DNA from: Streptomyces sp. NBC_00569
Lineage (GTDB): Bacteria; Actinomycetota; Actinomycetes; Streptomycetales; Streptomycetaceae
Direction: 5' to 3'
Assembly: GCF_036345255.1 (NCBI RefSeq)
Contig: NZ_CP107783.1
Span: forward strand, 9,789,001 to 9,853,000
Length of the DNA stretch: 64,000 nt
Position numbers and translations under genes: made by a program. This document shows, piece after piece, positions 25,639 to 34,127 of this stretch (its first letter is position 1; the number at the start of each line of letters is the position of its first letter). A model generated the notes under the pieces. The model was not told the DNA's origin. It searched no databases and saw only the letters and a list, made by a program, of their open reading frames with translations.

Positions 25639-26732
25639 GCCCCGACTCCCCTGCGGCGTCCATGTCTTCCGGCACCGACGACGTCCTGCAGCTGGTGGAT
25701 CTTTCCGGGAACCTGAACGAACAGAGGGCCGCGGGCCTGCTCGACGTGACCGGACAGCTGGTACGCGGGCTGTACCGGGACATGGTGCTCGGTCGCCGCT
25801 TCGACCAGGAGGCGTACTCCCTGCAGCGCCAGGGTGAACTCGGACTCTGGCTGATGTCCCTCGGACAGGAAGCCGCACAGGTCGGGTCGATCCGCGCGCT
25901 GCGGGCCGACGACCGGGTCTTCCCGTCCTACCGCGAACACGTGGCGGCCCTGTGCCGCGGTGTCTCACCGACCGAGCTGCTGTCGCAGTGGCGCGGCACG
26001 AGCCATGGTGCCTGGGACCCCGAGCGGTACCACTTCCACATCTACAGCCTCGTCCTGGCCACGCAGACACTGCATGCGGTCGGCTATGCGATGGGTGTCC
26101 GCTACGACCGCAGCGACAGCGTCGTGTTCGCCTGTTTCGGCGATGGCGCGTCCAGCCAGGGTGACGCCAACGAGGCACTCAACTGGGCCGCTGTGACATC
26201 CGCCCCCATCGTGTTCTTCTGCCAGAACAACGGATGGGCGATCTCGACACCCGCGAGCAAGCAGTACGCCCGCCCACTCCGCGCACGCGCGCAAGGCTTC
26301 GGACTCGACGCGGTGTCCGTGGACGGCAACGACGTACTGGCCGTCTATGCCGCCACTCGGAGCATGGCCGAGCGCATCCGGGCCGGTGGGGCACCCGGGT
26401 TCATCGAAGCGCACACCTACCGTATGTCCGGGCACAGCACGTCCGACGATCCCAAGCGCTATCGCGACAACGACGAGCTCGCCCGGTGGCAGGCCAACGA
26501 CCCGGTGGAACGTGTACGCCTGCTGCTCAAGGCGCGTGACTGGGCCGACGAGGACTACTTCGCCACGGTCGCAGCCGACGCCGAGGAACTCGCGGAGCGG
26601 ACGCGCCAGGAGTGTCGCGCACTTCCCGAGCCGTCCCTGAGCGACACCTTCCGCACCACCTTGCACGAGGAGACCGTGGCCCTCCGACGCGAACGCGAAG
26701 GCTACGAGACATTCAAGGAGTCCTTCCTGTGA
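25635..26732 (+). CDS. 2-oxoacid dehydrogenase E1 alpha subunit (branched-chain type)
   Basis: A 365-residue thiamine-diphosphate enzyme subunit. The TPP/Mg motif starts with GDGASSQG at residues 169-176 and ends at CQNNGWAIS near 196-204; the substrate region LGQEAAQVGSIRAL and the phosphorylation-loop-like TYRMSGHSTSDDPKRYR are present. It decarboxylates a 2-oxoacid together with E1 beta. Sequence features (SMAERIR, HSTSDDPKRYR) favour the branched-chain complex (bkd) over pyruvate. GTG 25635 gives a GTGA overlap with the ACT gene; GTG 25632 is also possible. Confidence 0.9.
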   Translation: MSPDSPAASMSSGTDDVLQLVDLSGNLNEQRAAGLLDVTGQLVRGLYRDMVLGRRFDQEAYSLQRQGELGLWLMSLGQEAAQVGSIRALRADDRVFPSYREHVAALCRGVSPTELLSQWRGTSHGAWDPERYHFHIYSLVLATQTLHAVGYAMGVRYDRSDSVVFACFGDGASSQGDANEALNWAAVTSAPIVFFCQNNGWAISTPASKQYARPLRARAQGFGLDAVSVDGNDVLAVYAATRSMAERIRAGGAPGFIEAHTYRMSGHSTSDDPKRYRDNDELARWQANDPVERVRLLLKARDWADEDYFATVAADAEELAERTRQECRALPEPSLSDTFRTTLHEETVALRREREGYETFKESFL

Positions 26733-27757
26733 CCGTCACCGCTGGGGCCGCCCCTGCCAGGAACGCCGGCCGCGGCAAGGCCACCAGGACCACGCTCGGA
26801 CGCGCACTGAACGAGGGCCTGCGGCAGGCGATGCGCGACGACGATCGAGTGGTACTGCTCGGCGAGGACATCGCATCCCTGGGCGGGGTGTTCCGGGTGA
26901 CCGACGGCCTGGCCGCCGAGTTCGGAGACCGCGTCGTGGACACCCCGCTGGCCGAATCGGGGATCATCGGAACGGCGATCGGCCTGGCGCTGCGGGGCTA
27001 CCGACCGGTGTGCGAGATCCAGTTCGACGGATTCGTCTACCCCGCCTTCGACCAGATCGTCAGCCAACTGGCGAAGATGCGGGCGCGGTCCCGCGGGCTC
27101 CTGAGCCTTCCCGTCACCATCCGGATTCCGGTGGGCGGCGGGATCGGAGCGGTCGAGCACCACAGCGAGTCGAACGAGGCGTACTTCTGCCACACGGCCG
27201 GCCTGCGCGTCGTCGCGTGCTCCCACCCGCAGGACGCGCACGACATGCTGCGCGCCGCGATCGCCTGCGACGATCCCGTCATCTTCTACGAGCCCAAGCG
27301 CCGGTACTGGGACAAGGCCGAGGTCGACCTCGGCCGTCCCGTGGACAGTGACACGCTGGAGCGCGCCCACGTTCTGCGCGAGGGCACCGATGTCACCGTG
27401 GTCGCCTACGGGCCCACGGTCGCGCTCGCACTCAACGCGGCCGAGGTCGCCGCCTCCGAAGGCCGCTCGCTGGAAGTACTGGACCTCCGCTCGTTGTCAC
27501 CGCTGGACACCACCGAACTGTGCCGCTCGGCAGCGAAGACGGGACGCGTCGTGGTCGTCCACGAGGCACCCGTCAACGTAGGCCTGGGCGCGGAGATCGC
27601 CGCGACGGTCATGCGGCACTGCTTCTACGACCTCCGCGCCCCCGTAGAACGGGTCGGTGGCTACAACATCCCCTATCCGCCGGCCCGCGCCGAGGACGAC
27701 TACCTGCCCGATCTCGATCGAGTTCTCGACGCCGTTGACCGAGTGTCCGCTCCGTGA
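26729..27757 (+). CDS. 2-oxoacid dehydrogenase E1 beta subunit (branched-chain type)
   Basis: A 342-residue transketolase-fold subunit. Typical segments: ALNEGLRQAMRDDDRVVLLG, DTPLAESGIIGTAIGLALRG, PVGGGIGAVEHHSESNEAYF and VVVHEAPVNVGLGAEIAA. The GTG at 26729 has AAGGAG eight bases upstream and overlaps the E1 alpha stop by GTGA. It pairs with E1 alpha to make the alpha2beta2 decarboxylase. Confidence 0.92.
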   Translation: MTVTAGAAPARNAGRGKATRTTLGRALNEGLRQAMRDDDRVVLLGEDIASLGGVFRVTDGLAAEFGDRVVDTPLAESGIIGTAIGLALRGYRPVCEIQFDGFVYPAFDQIVSQLAKMRARSRGLLSLPVTIRIPVGGGIGAVEHHSESNEAYFCHTAGLRVVACSHPQDAHDMLRAAIACDDPVIFYEPKRRYWDKAEVDLGRPVDSDTLERAHVLREGTDVTVVAYGPTVALALNAAEVAASEGRSLEVLDLRSLSPLDTTELCRSAAKTGRVVVVHEAPVNVGLGAEIAATVMRHCFYDLRAPVERVGGYNIPYPPARAEDDYLPDLDRVLDAVDRVSAP

Positions 27758-27788
27758 GCCGTGCGGCGCGCCTGTCCTGGAGGACGCC

Positions 27789-29093
27789 ATGCTCGTGACC
27801 AAGCACTTCCGTCTCCCCGATGTCGGCGAGGGACTCACCGAGGCAGAGATCCTCGACTGGCGCGTGGGACCAGGCGACCGGGTCGGCGTCAACGACATCA
27901 TCGTGGAGATCGAGACGGCGAAGGCGGCGGTGGAACTGCCCAGCCCGTACACCGGGACCGTCACCGAAGTTCTCTGCGCCGAAGGTGAGGAAGTGGCCGT
28001 CGGCGCGCCGATCATCGCGATCGCGGTCGAGGACGACGGCGGCCGGCAGGCGGAACCCGAACCCGGCGGCACGGCCCACCAGCCGGCCGAGTCACCGGAG
28101 GAGGACGAGCCTGCATCCGTCCCCGCCCGTGAGCCCGTCCTCGTCGGCTACGGGCCGGCGCACGCGCAGACTGAGCGACGCCCGCGAAAGACGAAGCCCG
28201 AGCCCCCGGCCGTCGCACCTTCCACGCAGACGTTCCTCGCCACCCCGCCGGTGCGCAAGCTCGCCCGTGACCTCGGGGTCGACCTCCACCAGGTGACTGC
28301 CACAGGCCCGTCGGGACGCATCACACGCGAGGACATCCACCACGCCGTCGAGCAGCGGGCCACCGCGCCGAACACCCCCGACGTCCCCCGCGAGGACGTG
28401 ATGCGCACACCGATTCGCGGAGTGCGCAAGCACGTCGCGGAGGCCATGGTCGAGAGCGCCTTCACCGCTCCGCACGCCACGGAGTGGGTCACGGTGGACG
28501 TGACGCGGTCCCTCAGGCTGCTGGAACGGGCGCGCGCTGACAAGGCGTTCACCGGTGTGCGCCTGACACCGCTGTGCCTCGTCATCAAGGCGGCATTGAC
28601 CGCGATCGCGCGGCATCCCGAGATCAACGCGAAGTGGGACGCCGCGGGCGGTGAGATCGTCCAGTACTCCGACATCAATCTGGGCATCGCCGCGGCGACA
28701 CCGAGAGGGCTCATCGTCCCCAACATCGCCGCGGCCCAGCGGCTGTCGCTGCGGGAGATCGCCCTGGCGCTCACCGACCTCATCGATCAGGCCCGCGCCG
28801 GCCGGACGCCGCCGGAGCGGATGAGGAACGGGACATTCACGATCACCAACATCGGTGTGTTCGGCATCGACGGCGGGACACCGATCCTCAACCCGGGTGA
28901 AGCGGCGATCCTCTGCTTCGGCCAGGTGCGGCGCACGCCGTGGGAGCACAAGGGACGTGTACGGCTGCGCGACACCACGACCCTGGCCATGTCGTTCGAC
29001 CACCGCCTCGTCGACGGCGAGCTCGGTTCACTCGTCCTGCGCGACATCGCCCGGTTCCTGGAGCGGCCGGACCTGATGGTGCTCCATCACTGA
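27789..29093 (+). CDS. Dihydrolipoamide acyltransferase (E2) of branched-chain 2-oxoacid dehydrogenase
   Basis: A 434-residue E2. Domains in order: one lipoyl domain with the modified Lys45 in EIETAKAAVELPSP, a proline/glutamate-rich linker (about 80-145), a peripheral-subunit-binding domain (ATPPVRKLARDLGVDLHQV, then GRITREDI, about 150-185), and the catalytic domain ending in SFDHRLVDGELG with the catalytic His. Start ATG 27789 has TGGAGG six bases upstream. No E3 (dihydrolipoamide dehydrogenase) gene follows, so the complex must use one encoded elsewhere. Confidence 0.93.
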   Translation: MLVTKHFRLPDVGEGLTEAEILDWRVGPGDRVGVNDIIVEIETAKAAVELPSPYTGTVTEVLCAEGEEVAVGAPIIAIAVEDDGGRQAEPEPGGTAHQPAESPEEDEPASVPAREPVLVGYGPAHAQTERRPRKTKPEPPAVAPSTQTFLATPPVRKLARDLGVDLHQVTATGPSGRITREDIHHAVEQRATAPNTPDVPREDVMRTPIRGVRKHVAEAMVESAFTAPHATEWVTVDVTRSLRLLERARADKAFTGVRLTPLCLVIKAALTAIARHPEINAKWDAAGGEIVQYSDINLGIAAATPRGLIVPNIAAAQRLSLREIALALTDLIDQARAGRTPPERMRNGTFTITNIGVFGIDGGTPILNPGEAAILCFGQVRRTPWEHKGRVRLRDTTTLAMSFDHRLVDGELGSLVLRDIARFLERPDLMVLHH

Positions 29094-29220
29094 CCCGGCA
29101 CTGACGGCGTGGAGGTGTGGCGACGTCGCGGCACTCCAGGCGGTGAACCAGCGCCCAACAGTTCATCAACGGGTGCCGCGGACATCGCAGGTGTTGCCGA
29201 CATGCGTCCGTCTTGCCCGC

Positions 29221-29913
29221 TCACCCTGCGGCGGCAGGCTGGGGTGAGGGTGTGCCAAGCCGATTGATGTCGTCACTGTTGAGTACGTGCGACCCTTCGC
29301 CCTTCTGCCTGGCGACGGCGATCATCGCCTGCCCGAGGTGCTCGGTCGTCGTGGTGTAACGCGGCACGAGGCGGCGCAGGATCGGGTAGAGCCACGCCGT
29401 GAGCCGGTACAGCACCCGGTAACTGCCCGTCTGCGAGACGGCTCCGTGCCGGGGCTGGATGTAGCCGGGGCGGAACATGTAGGCGTGGAAGTCCATTGCC
29501 AACAGGGCGTTCTCCGTACGGCCTTTGACACGCGCCCACATCGCGCGGCCCCGCTCTGTGCTGTCGGTACCCTCGCCCGAGACGTAGATGAAGGTCAGGG
29601 TGGGGTTGTCTGCGCCGACCGCGCGGGCGGCGGCGAGCGTGTAGTCGTGCGTGATGCGGGTGTAGTCGGCTTCGCTGCACCCTGCCGCCGAGACGCCCAG
29701 ACAGTAGAAGCAGGCGTCCAGTCCCTTCACCTCGTCCTCGATCGCTGAGAAGTCCGTGAAGTCCGCGTGCACGACTTCACGGATCTTCGGGTGGATCTTG
29801 TTCAGGGGCTTACGGACGACCAACAGGATGTCGGTGACGCTGTCGTCCAGGAGACAGGCGCGCAGGACGCCCTGCCCGACCATGCCGGAGGCGCCGAAGA
29901 TGACCACACGCAT
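29221..29913 (-). CDS. Atypical SDR / NAD(P)-binding epimerase-like protein
   Basis: A 230-residue Rossmann-fold protein: VIFGASGMVGQGVLRACL at the N terminus is the cofactor motif, followed by HADFTDFSAIEDEVKGLDAC, FYCLGVSAAG and FIYVSGEGTDSTERG. It lacks the classical YxxxK and resembles the TIP30/HTATIP2-like and NmrA-like group of sensor or reductase proteins. It lies 40 bases downstream of the TetR gene at 29953 on the same strand and is likely in its operon. Physiological substrate unknown. Confidence 0.8.
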   Translation of the reverse strand: MRVVIFGASGMVGQGVLRACLLDDSVTDILLVVRKPLNKIHPKIREVVHADFTDFSAIEDEVKGLDACFYCLGVSAAGCSEADYTRITHDYTLAAARAVGADNPTLTFIYVSGEGTDSTERGRAMWARVKGRTENALLAMDFHAYMFRPGYIQPRHGAVSQTGSYRVLYRLTAWLYPILRRLVPRYTTTTEHLGQAMIAVARQKGEGSHVLNSDDINRLGTPSPQPAAAG

Positions 29914-29952
29914 ATCTGCTCCAGGGGGAGTTGAGTGAAGGGGGCACGCGCG

Positions 29953-30627
29953 TCAGGATTGCGCGCGAGCCAGGGTGCCGGCGACGAGGGTGGCCAGGAT
30001 TTCGTGCAGGGAGGGCGCGAATTCCATCCGGTGCACGGCCAGGGAGGGGTCGTCCTCGTAGGCGGAGAGCATGGCGGCTGACGGGCGGGCGTGTGTCCAT
30101 ACTGCCCCAGCAGCCATGATCATCTGTCCGCACAACTGCTCGGCACGCTCGCCGAGTTCGGGCAGGTGGACGCGGGCCAGGGCGGCGAGGCCGGCGACGC
30201 TGGAGAGCGCGGCCTTCTTGTAGCGAGCGGCGACTTCGGGTGAGACGTTGTGTTCCAGTACGCCGGCTTGCGCGCTGAGAAGGTCGCACAGGATCCGCCG
30301 GTCCGCGAGGGTGCGGGTGATGACGCCGGCGAACTGCTCGCCGCGCCGGACCACCGGTGCGGCGGCGTCGACGGCGGCGTCCAGCTGCTCGGGCAGGTCG
30401 GCGTTCCACTGCTGCCACGCCTGGTCGAGGAGCTCCAGCAGAATCGCTTCGCGCGACTCGAAGTAGCGCAGCACGTTCGACTTGGCGAGGCCGACCCGGC
30501 GGCTCAGCTCGTTGAGAGCGACCGCGGTCACGGGCATCTCGTCGAGCATCGCGGCCGTGGTGTCCAGGATCGCCTGGCGGCGCACCTCGCGCTGCTCCTC
30601 GCTGCGCGCGCGCTGGAAAGTCGTCAT
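29953..30627 (-). CDS. TetR-family regulator
   Basis: A 224-residue regulator with N-terminal HTH (ILDTTAAMLDEMPVTAVALN, then ELSRRVGLAKSNVLRYFESREA) and a helical ligand domain. ATG 30627 is used; a GTG three codons earlier is the only alternative. It diverges from the aldehyde dehydrogenase at 30816, and the gap contains three copies of one inverted repeat (AGACCG-N-CGGTCT type), the obvious binding sites. It probably represses itself, the epimerase-like gene and the dehydrogenase. Confidence 0.9.
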   Translation of the reverse strand: MTTFQRARSEEQREVRRQAILDTTAAMLDEMPVTAVALNELSRRVGLAKSNVLRYFESREAILLELLDQAWQQWNADLPEQLDAAVDAAAPVVRRGEQFAGVITRTLADRRILCDLLSAQAGVLEHNVSPEVAARYKKAALSSVAGLAALARVHLPELGERAEQLCGQMIMAAGAVWTHARPSAAMLSAYEDDPSLAVHRMEFAPSLHEILATLVAGTLARAQS

Positions 30628-30641
30628 GCACCCCACTTTAC

Positions 30642-30709
30642 AGACTCGCGGTCTTTTGACATCAGACCGACGGTCCCTTACGTTCGAGCACGTAATAGAC
30701 CGGCGGTCT
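30642..30709. promoter_or_regulatory. Three TetR operators, AGACCG-N-CGGTCT type
   Basis: 13-bp sites at 30642-30654 (AGACTCGCGGTCT), 30664-30676 (AGACCGACGGTCC) and 30697-30709 (AGACCGGCGGTCT, perfect). They sit between the TetR start and the dehydrogenase; centres are 22 and 33 bases apart, that is, about two and three helical turns. Confidence 0.75.
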
Positions 30710-30815
30710 GAAATGGCTCGCCGGAATTCCCCATGCAGCGAGCCACGCCCGCCGCAGGCAGAAGGCGAGATACGTCACGACGTCCTACGACCAGCTCTTC
30801 ATCGGTGGCCACTGG

Positions 30816-32201
30816 GTGGCCCCGGCCGGTTCCGAGATCATCGAGGTCCATTCCCCGCACGACCAGTCGCTCGTCGGTACGGTGCCGCACGCGACCGCGG
30901 CGGACGTGGACGCGGCGGTGGCCGCCGCCCGCGAGGCGTTCGACAACGGCCCGTGGCCACGGCTGACGCCCGAGGAGCGGCAGGCGACGGTCACGCGTTT
31001 CCAGGAGCTGTACAACAACCGGTCCGCCGAGATGGCCGCACTGATCACCGCGGAGAACGGTTCGCCGATCGCGGTCACCACGGGCCTGAACGTGCACGGC
31101 CTGTCCGAACAGACCGCCGCCTACTTGCGCGCCGCCGCAAGCCTGCAGTGGGAGCAGCAGCTCGCGTCCGGGGCGCTGCTGCGCCGCGAGGCGGTCGGCG
31201 TCGTCGCCGCCGTCATCCCCTGGAACGCTCCGCACCAGTCGGCCCTGGCCAAGATGGTTCCCGCGCTGCTCGCCGGCGCCACCGTCGTCCTCAAGGCGTC
31301 GCCGGAGACGGCGATCGATGCCCTGGCGCTCGCGGAGGTCTTCGCGGAGGCCGGCTTCCCCGAGGGTGTCATTTCGGTGCTGCCCGCGGGCCGGGAGACC
31401 AGCGAGTACCTCGTCGCCCATCCAGGCGTCGACAAGATCGCGTTCACCGGGTCGACGGCGGCCGGCCGCCAGATCGCCTCCCTGGCCGGTGAGCAGCTCA
31501 AGCGGGTCAGCCTGGAGCTGGGCGGCAAGTCCGCCGCGATCATCCTGGAGGACGCCGATGTCACCGCGGTCGCCGAGGGCCTGAAGTACCACTCGCTCGG
31601 CAACAACGCGGAGAACTGCCAGGCCCACACCCGGATCCTGGTCCCGCGCAGCCGCTACGAAGAGGTCGTCGACGCGGTCAGGACGATGATGGAGTCGCTG
31701 ACCGTCGGCGACCCGTCCGACCCGGCCACGTTCATCGGCCCCATGGTCCGCGCCGACCAGCAGGAGCGCGTGCGCTCGTACATCGAACTCGGCATCGCCG
31801 AGGGCGCGCGCCTGGTGACCGGCGGGCCGCAGGTCCCCGAGGGCCTGGAGGGCGGCTTCTACGTCTCCCCGACCCTCTTCGCCGACGTCGACAACTCGAT
31901 GCGCATCGCCCGCGAGGAGATATTCGGCCCGGTCCTGGTCGTCATCCCCTTCGACGACGAGGACGACGCGGTCCGCATCGCCAACGACTCCGACTACGGC
32001 CTGGGCGGCGGCGTCTGGTCCGCCGACCGTGAACGCGCGCTGGCCGTCGCCCGCCGGGTGCGCACCGGACTGATGCTCGTCAACGGCGCCATGCCTGCCT
32101 TCGACGGCCCCTTCGGCGGCTTCAAGGCCAGCGGCACAGGCCGCGAGTTCGGGGCCGTCGGCCTGGGCCAGTACATCGAGTACAAGACCATCGCCGTCTG
32201 A
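30816..32201 (+). CDS. Aldehyde dehydrogenase
   Basis: NAD(P)-dependent aldehyde dehydrogenase, 461 residues from the first plausible start, GTG 30816. Motifs: VIPWNAPHQSALAKMVPAL, LKASPETAIDALAL, FTGSTAAGR, general base in LELGGKSAA, catalytic Cys in NNAENCQAH, and EEIFGPVLVVIPF. Homology continues upstream of this GTG: the frame reads TTSYDQLFIGGHWV before MAPAGS, exactly the usual N terminus of the family, but the expected initiator codon reads GTC (30774). AAGGCGAG lies just before that GTC. So either the start codon has been lost and a shortened protein is made, or a non-standard start is used. Confidence 0.85.
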   Translation: MAPAGSEIIEVHSPHDQSLVGTVPHATAADVDAAVAAAREAFDNGPWPRLTPEERQATVTRFQELYNNRSAEMAALITAENGSPIAVTTGLNVHGLSEQTAAYLRAAASLQWEQQLASGALLRREAVGVVAAVIPWNAPHQSALAKMVPALLAGATVVLKASPETAIDALALAEVFAEAGFPEGVISVLPAGRETSEYLVAHPGVDKIAFTGSTAAGRQIASLAGEQLKRVSLELGGKSAAIILEDADVTAVAEGLKYHSLGNNAENCQAHTRILVPRSRYEEVVDAVRTMMESLTVGDPSDPATFIGPMVRADQQERVRSYIELGIAEGARLVTGGPQVPEGLEGGFYVSPTLFADVDNSMRIAREEIFGPVLVVIPFDDEDDAVRIANDSDYGLGGGVWSADRERALAVARRVRTGLMLVNGAMPAFDGPFGGFKASGTGREFGAVGLGQYIEYKTIAV

Positions 32202-32816
32202 TCCGTACTACCCGTCCGAGGCCGACGCCGCCTGGCGCACGGTGTCGCAATCCGCGGCCGAGCCCGCCTCAGGCGCGCAGAGGAAATGACGCGGCCGTGA
32301 GCAGCACCGCTCCTGCCGATCCGTGAGCGAGCCAGGGAAGTCGCACGTACAGCTGCGCCGAATGCCACGGAAGCGGAGACCCCACAGCAACACCGAAACG
32401 CGTGTGTGGGGTGGACCACCGGAAGGGCGGGGGCTGGCGTCGCGCCCCTTGGCGGGCCTCCCTTGAGGTCTGGGATTCCGCTGCACACTCTCGCGCCTGA
32501 CTCTCCACCGACTGGACTGCTGGAGTGGCCGTGAGTCAGGCAGGCACGAGTCGTGTCGCGCTGCAGCCGGGAGGTTCACCCTCCGCCTCATCGGAACGGG
32601 CGGCTTCTCAACTGCCGTCGCTGTCACAGCAATCGAGCCGCATCGCTGCCTGACGCATCCCTGCACCTCAGTCAGGTAGCGTGACGCGCATGGAGTGCTT
32701 CGCGGCCTGGCGCATTCGCCACTGAGGATCGGCCCGCTGCCGCGTCTGCGGTCGAGCGAGCCAGTCGACGACTGTTGTGTTCAGCGTTCGACCCCTCGTT
32801 CAGAGAGGCATGTTCC
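32202..32816. other. 615-base stretch without a recognisable gene
   Basis: Short frames exist on both strands but none has a ribosome site, family motif or consistent codon pattern. The last 60 bases carry the GAGAGG ribosome site for the acetyltransferase at 32817. It may be decayed coding sequence; nothing can be named. Confidence 0.4.
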
Positions 32817-33299
32817 ATGTTCATTCGCCCCTTCGCTCAGCGTGACCAGGCACGTCTGATCGAGCTGACCATCGAGACGTTCCGGCCGTTCTTCGAGGGT
32901 TCCTTCCGCCCTCTCGTGGGCGATGCCATTTTCACTCTCCAGCACGGCAACTGGCGTGACGACTACCGCAAGCAGGTCGCCGAACTCCACAACCCCCACC
33001 GGCACAAGTACGTCGCGGTCGCCGAAATCGACGGTGCCATCGCCGGGTACGTGGGGTGGAGCGTCGACCCGGCCCGCAGGCACGGAACCATCGCGATCCT
33101 GGCCATCGCAACCGAGCACCGCCGCGACCACGCGGGCACCGTGGTCTGCCGGCACGCATTCGACGAAATGAAATCGCTCGGAGCCGAGATGGTCGAGATC
33201 GGCACCGGAGGTGACACCTTCCACGCGCCGGCCAGAGCCCTGTACGAGAGCCTCGGGTGCATCCAAGTCCCGGCCGCCGTCTACTTCCGCCAGCTCTGA
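32817..33299 (+). CDS. GNAT-family N-acetyltransferase
   Basis: A 160-residue acetyl-CoA-dependent transferase: FIRPFAQRDQARLIELTIET opens the fold, VAVAEIDGAIAGYVGWSV is beta4, and the acetyl-CoA loop region IAILAIATEHRRDHAGTVVC replaces the usual V-x-P-x-RGxG with EHRRDHAG, a slightly divergent form. The C terminus (FHAPARALYESLGCIQVPA) is typical. ATG 32817 has GAGAGG nine bases upstream. No neighbour hints at the acceptor. A weak hairpin (33308-33315 with 33339-33346) follows. Confidence 0.85.
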   Translation: MFIRPFAQRDQARLIELTIETFRPFFEGSFRPLVGDAIFTLQHGNWRDDYRKQVAELHNPHRHKYVAVAEIDGAIAGYVGWSVDPARRHGTIAILAIATEHRRDHAGTVVCRHAFDEMKSLGAEMVEIGTGGDTFHAPARALYESLGCIQVPAAVYFRQL

Positions 33300-33590
33300 C
33301 GAGCTTTCGCCCGGGACGGACCGCACCCACGCACCCGACCCGGGCGGGGTGAGCTCACGGGTGATCCATCAGCGCCAGTGATGTTGTGCCCCACTGGAGA
33401 CCCTGCTCAGGAGGACGGGACCCCACGGCGAGTGCGGAGCGCAGGCGCCCGGCGAGTGCACCCACCGGGCTCCCGCCCCGCACCCCGGACACGATGGCGG
33501 ACGTATGACGACCGCAAGCCGATCCGCATACGTCGAAGCCCAGTTGCTGCACGCCGCAGCGGCCGGTCCGCGCCCCTCGTCGGCCCTACG

Positions 33591-34102
33591 TCAGTCCTCG
33601 CCGGTCGGGGCAATGGTCGCTGATTCGGTGCGGGTTTCGGCGCCGAGTTTGGCCGGGATGTGGGAGACATGCATGCCTGCTGTGCTGGGGGAGATGCGGC
33701 GCCGTTCGGCGATGCGGCGGTTGCCCAATCCCTCGGCGATCAGGGTCAGCACATCGCGTTCCCGTGAGGTGAGCCTGCCCGCGTCGGGGGCAGGACACGT
33801 GGCCAGGGCGATCTGGCGGCCGAGGGGCGCCGCCCTCTTTGCAGGAACGGCCGGACGCCGTCTCGGTCACCGGCAGCGCGCGCGGCCCGCCCGCCGTGCA
33901 ACAGGCTCTGCGCCAATTCGTAGCGGTGGGGTAGCCCGGTCGCCGTCGGCTGATGCCGGGTCAAGTAGTCGGCGGGCTGCGGCGGCAGTGCGCGGGCCGT
34001 GCAGGAGGTGACACGCGGACTGTCCGGGTCCGTTCGTCCGCGTGGGCCAGCGCTTCCTTCGCGCGCGGCGCGCCACATCACGCGTGAGCGTCCGGCTCGC
34101 AT
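33591..34102 (-). pseudogene. LuxR-family regulator, decayed C-terminal end
   Basis: The - strand frame ending at TGA 33591 reads a LuxR HTH: LTSRERDVLTLIAEGLGNRR, IAERRRISPSTAGMHVSHIP, AKLG. The upstream helical part typical of large LuxR/MalT-like regulators (HRYELAQSLLHGGRAARAAG, DRDG) is readable only in a different frame around 33850-33950, and residues that should join the two are missing. At least one frameshift and a deletion have occurred, and no start or sensor domain exists. A dead remnant. Confidence 0.7.
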
Positions 34103-34127
34103 TTAAGGTGACGCCCGGAGGTGGAAG

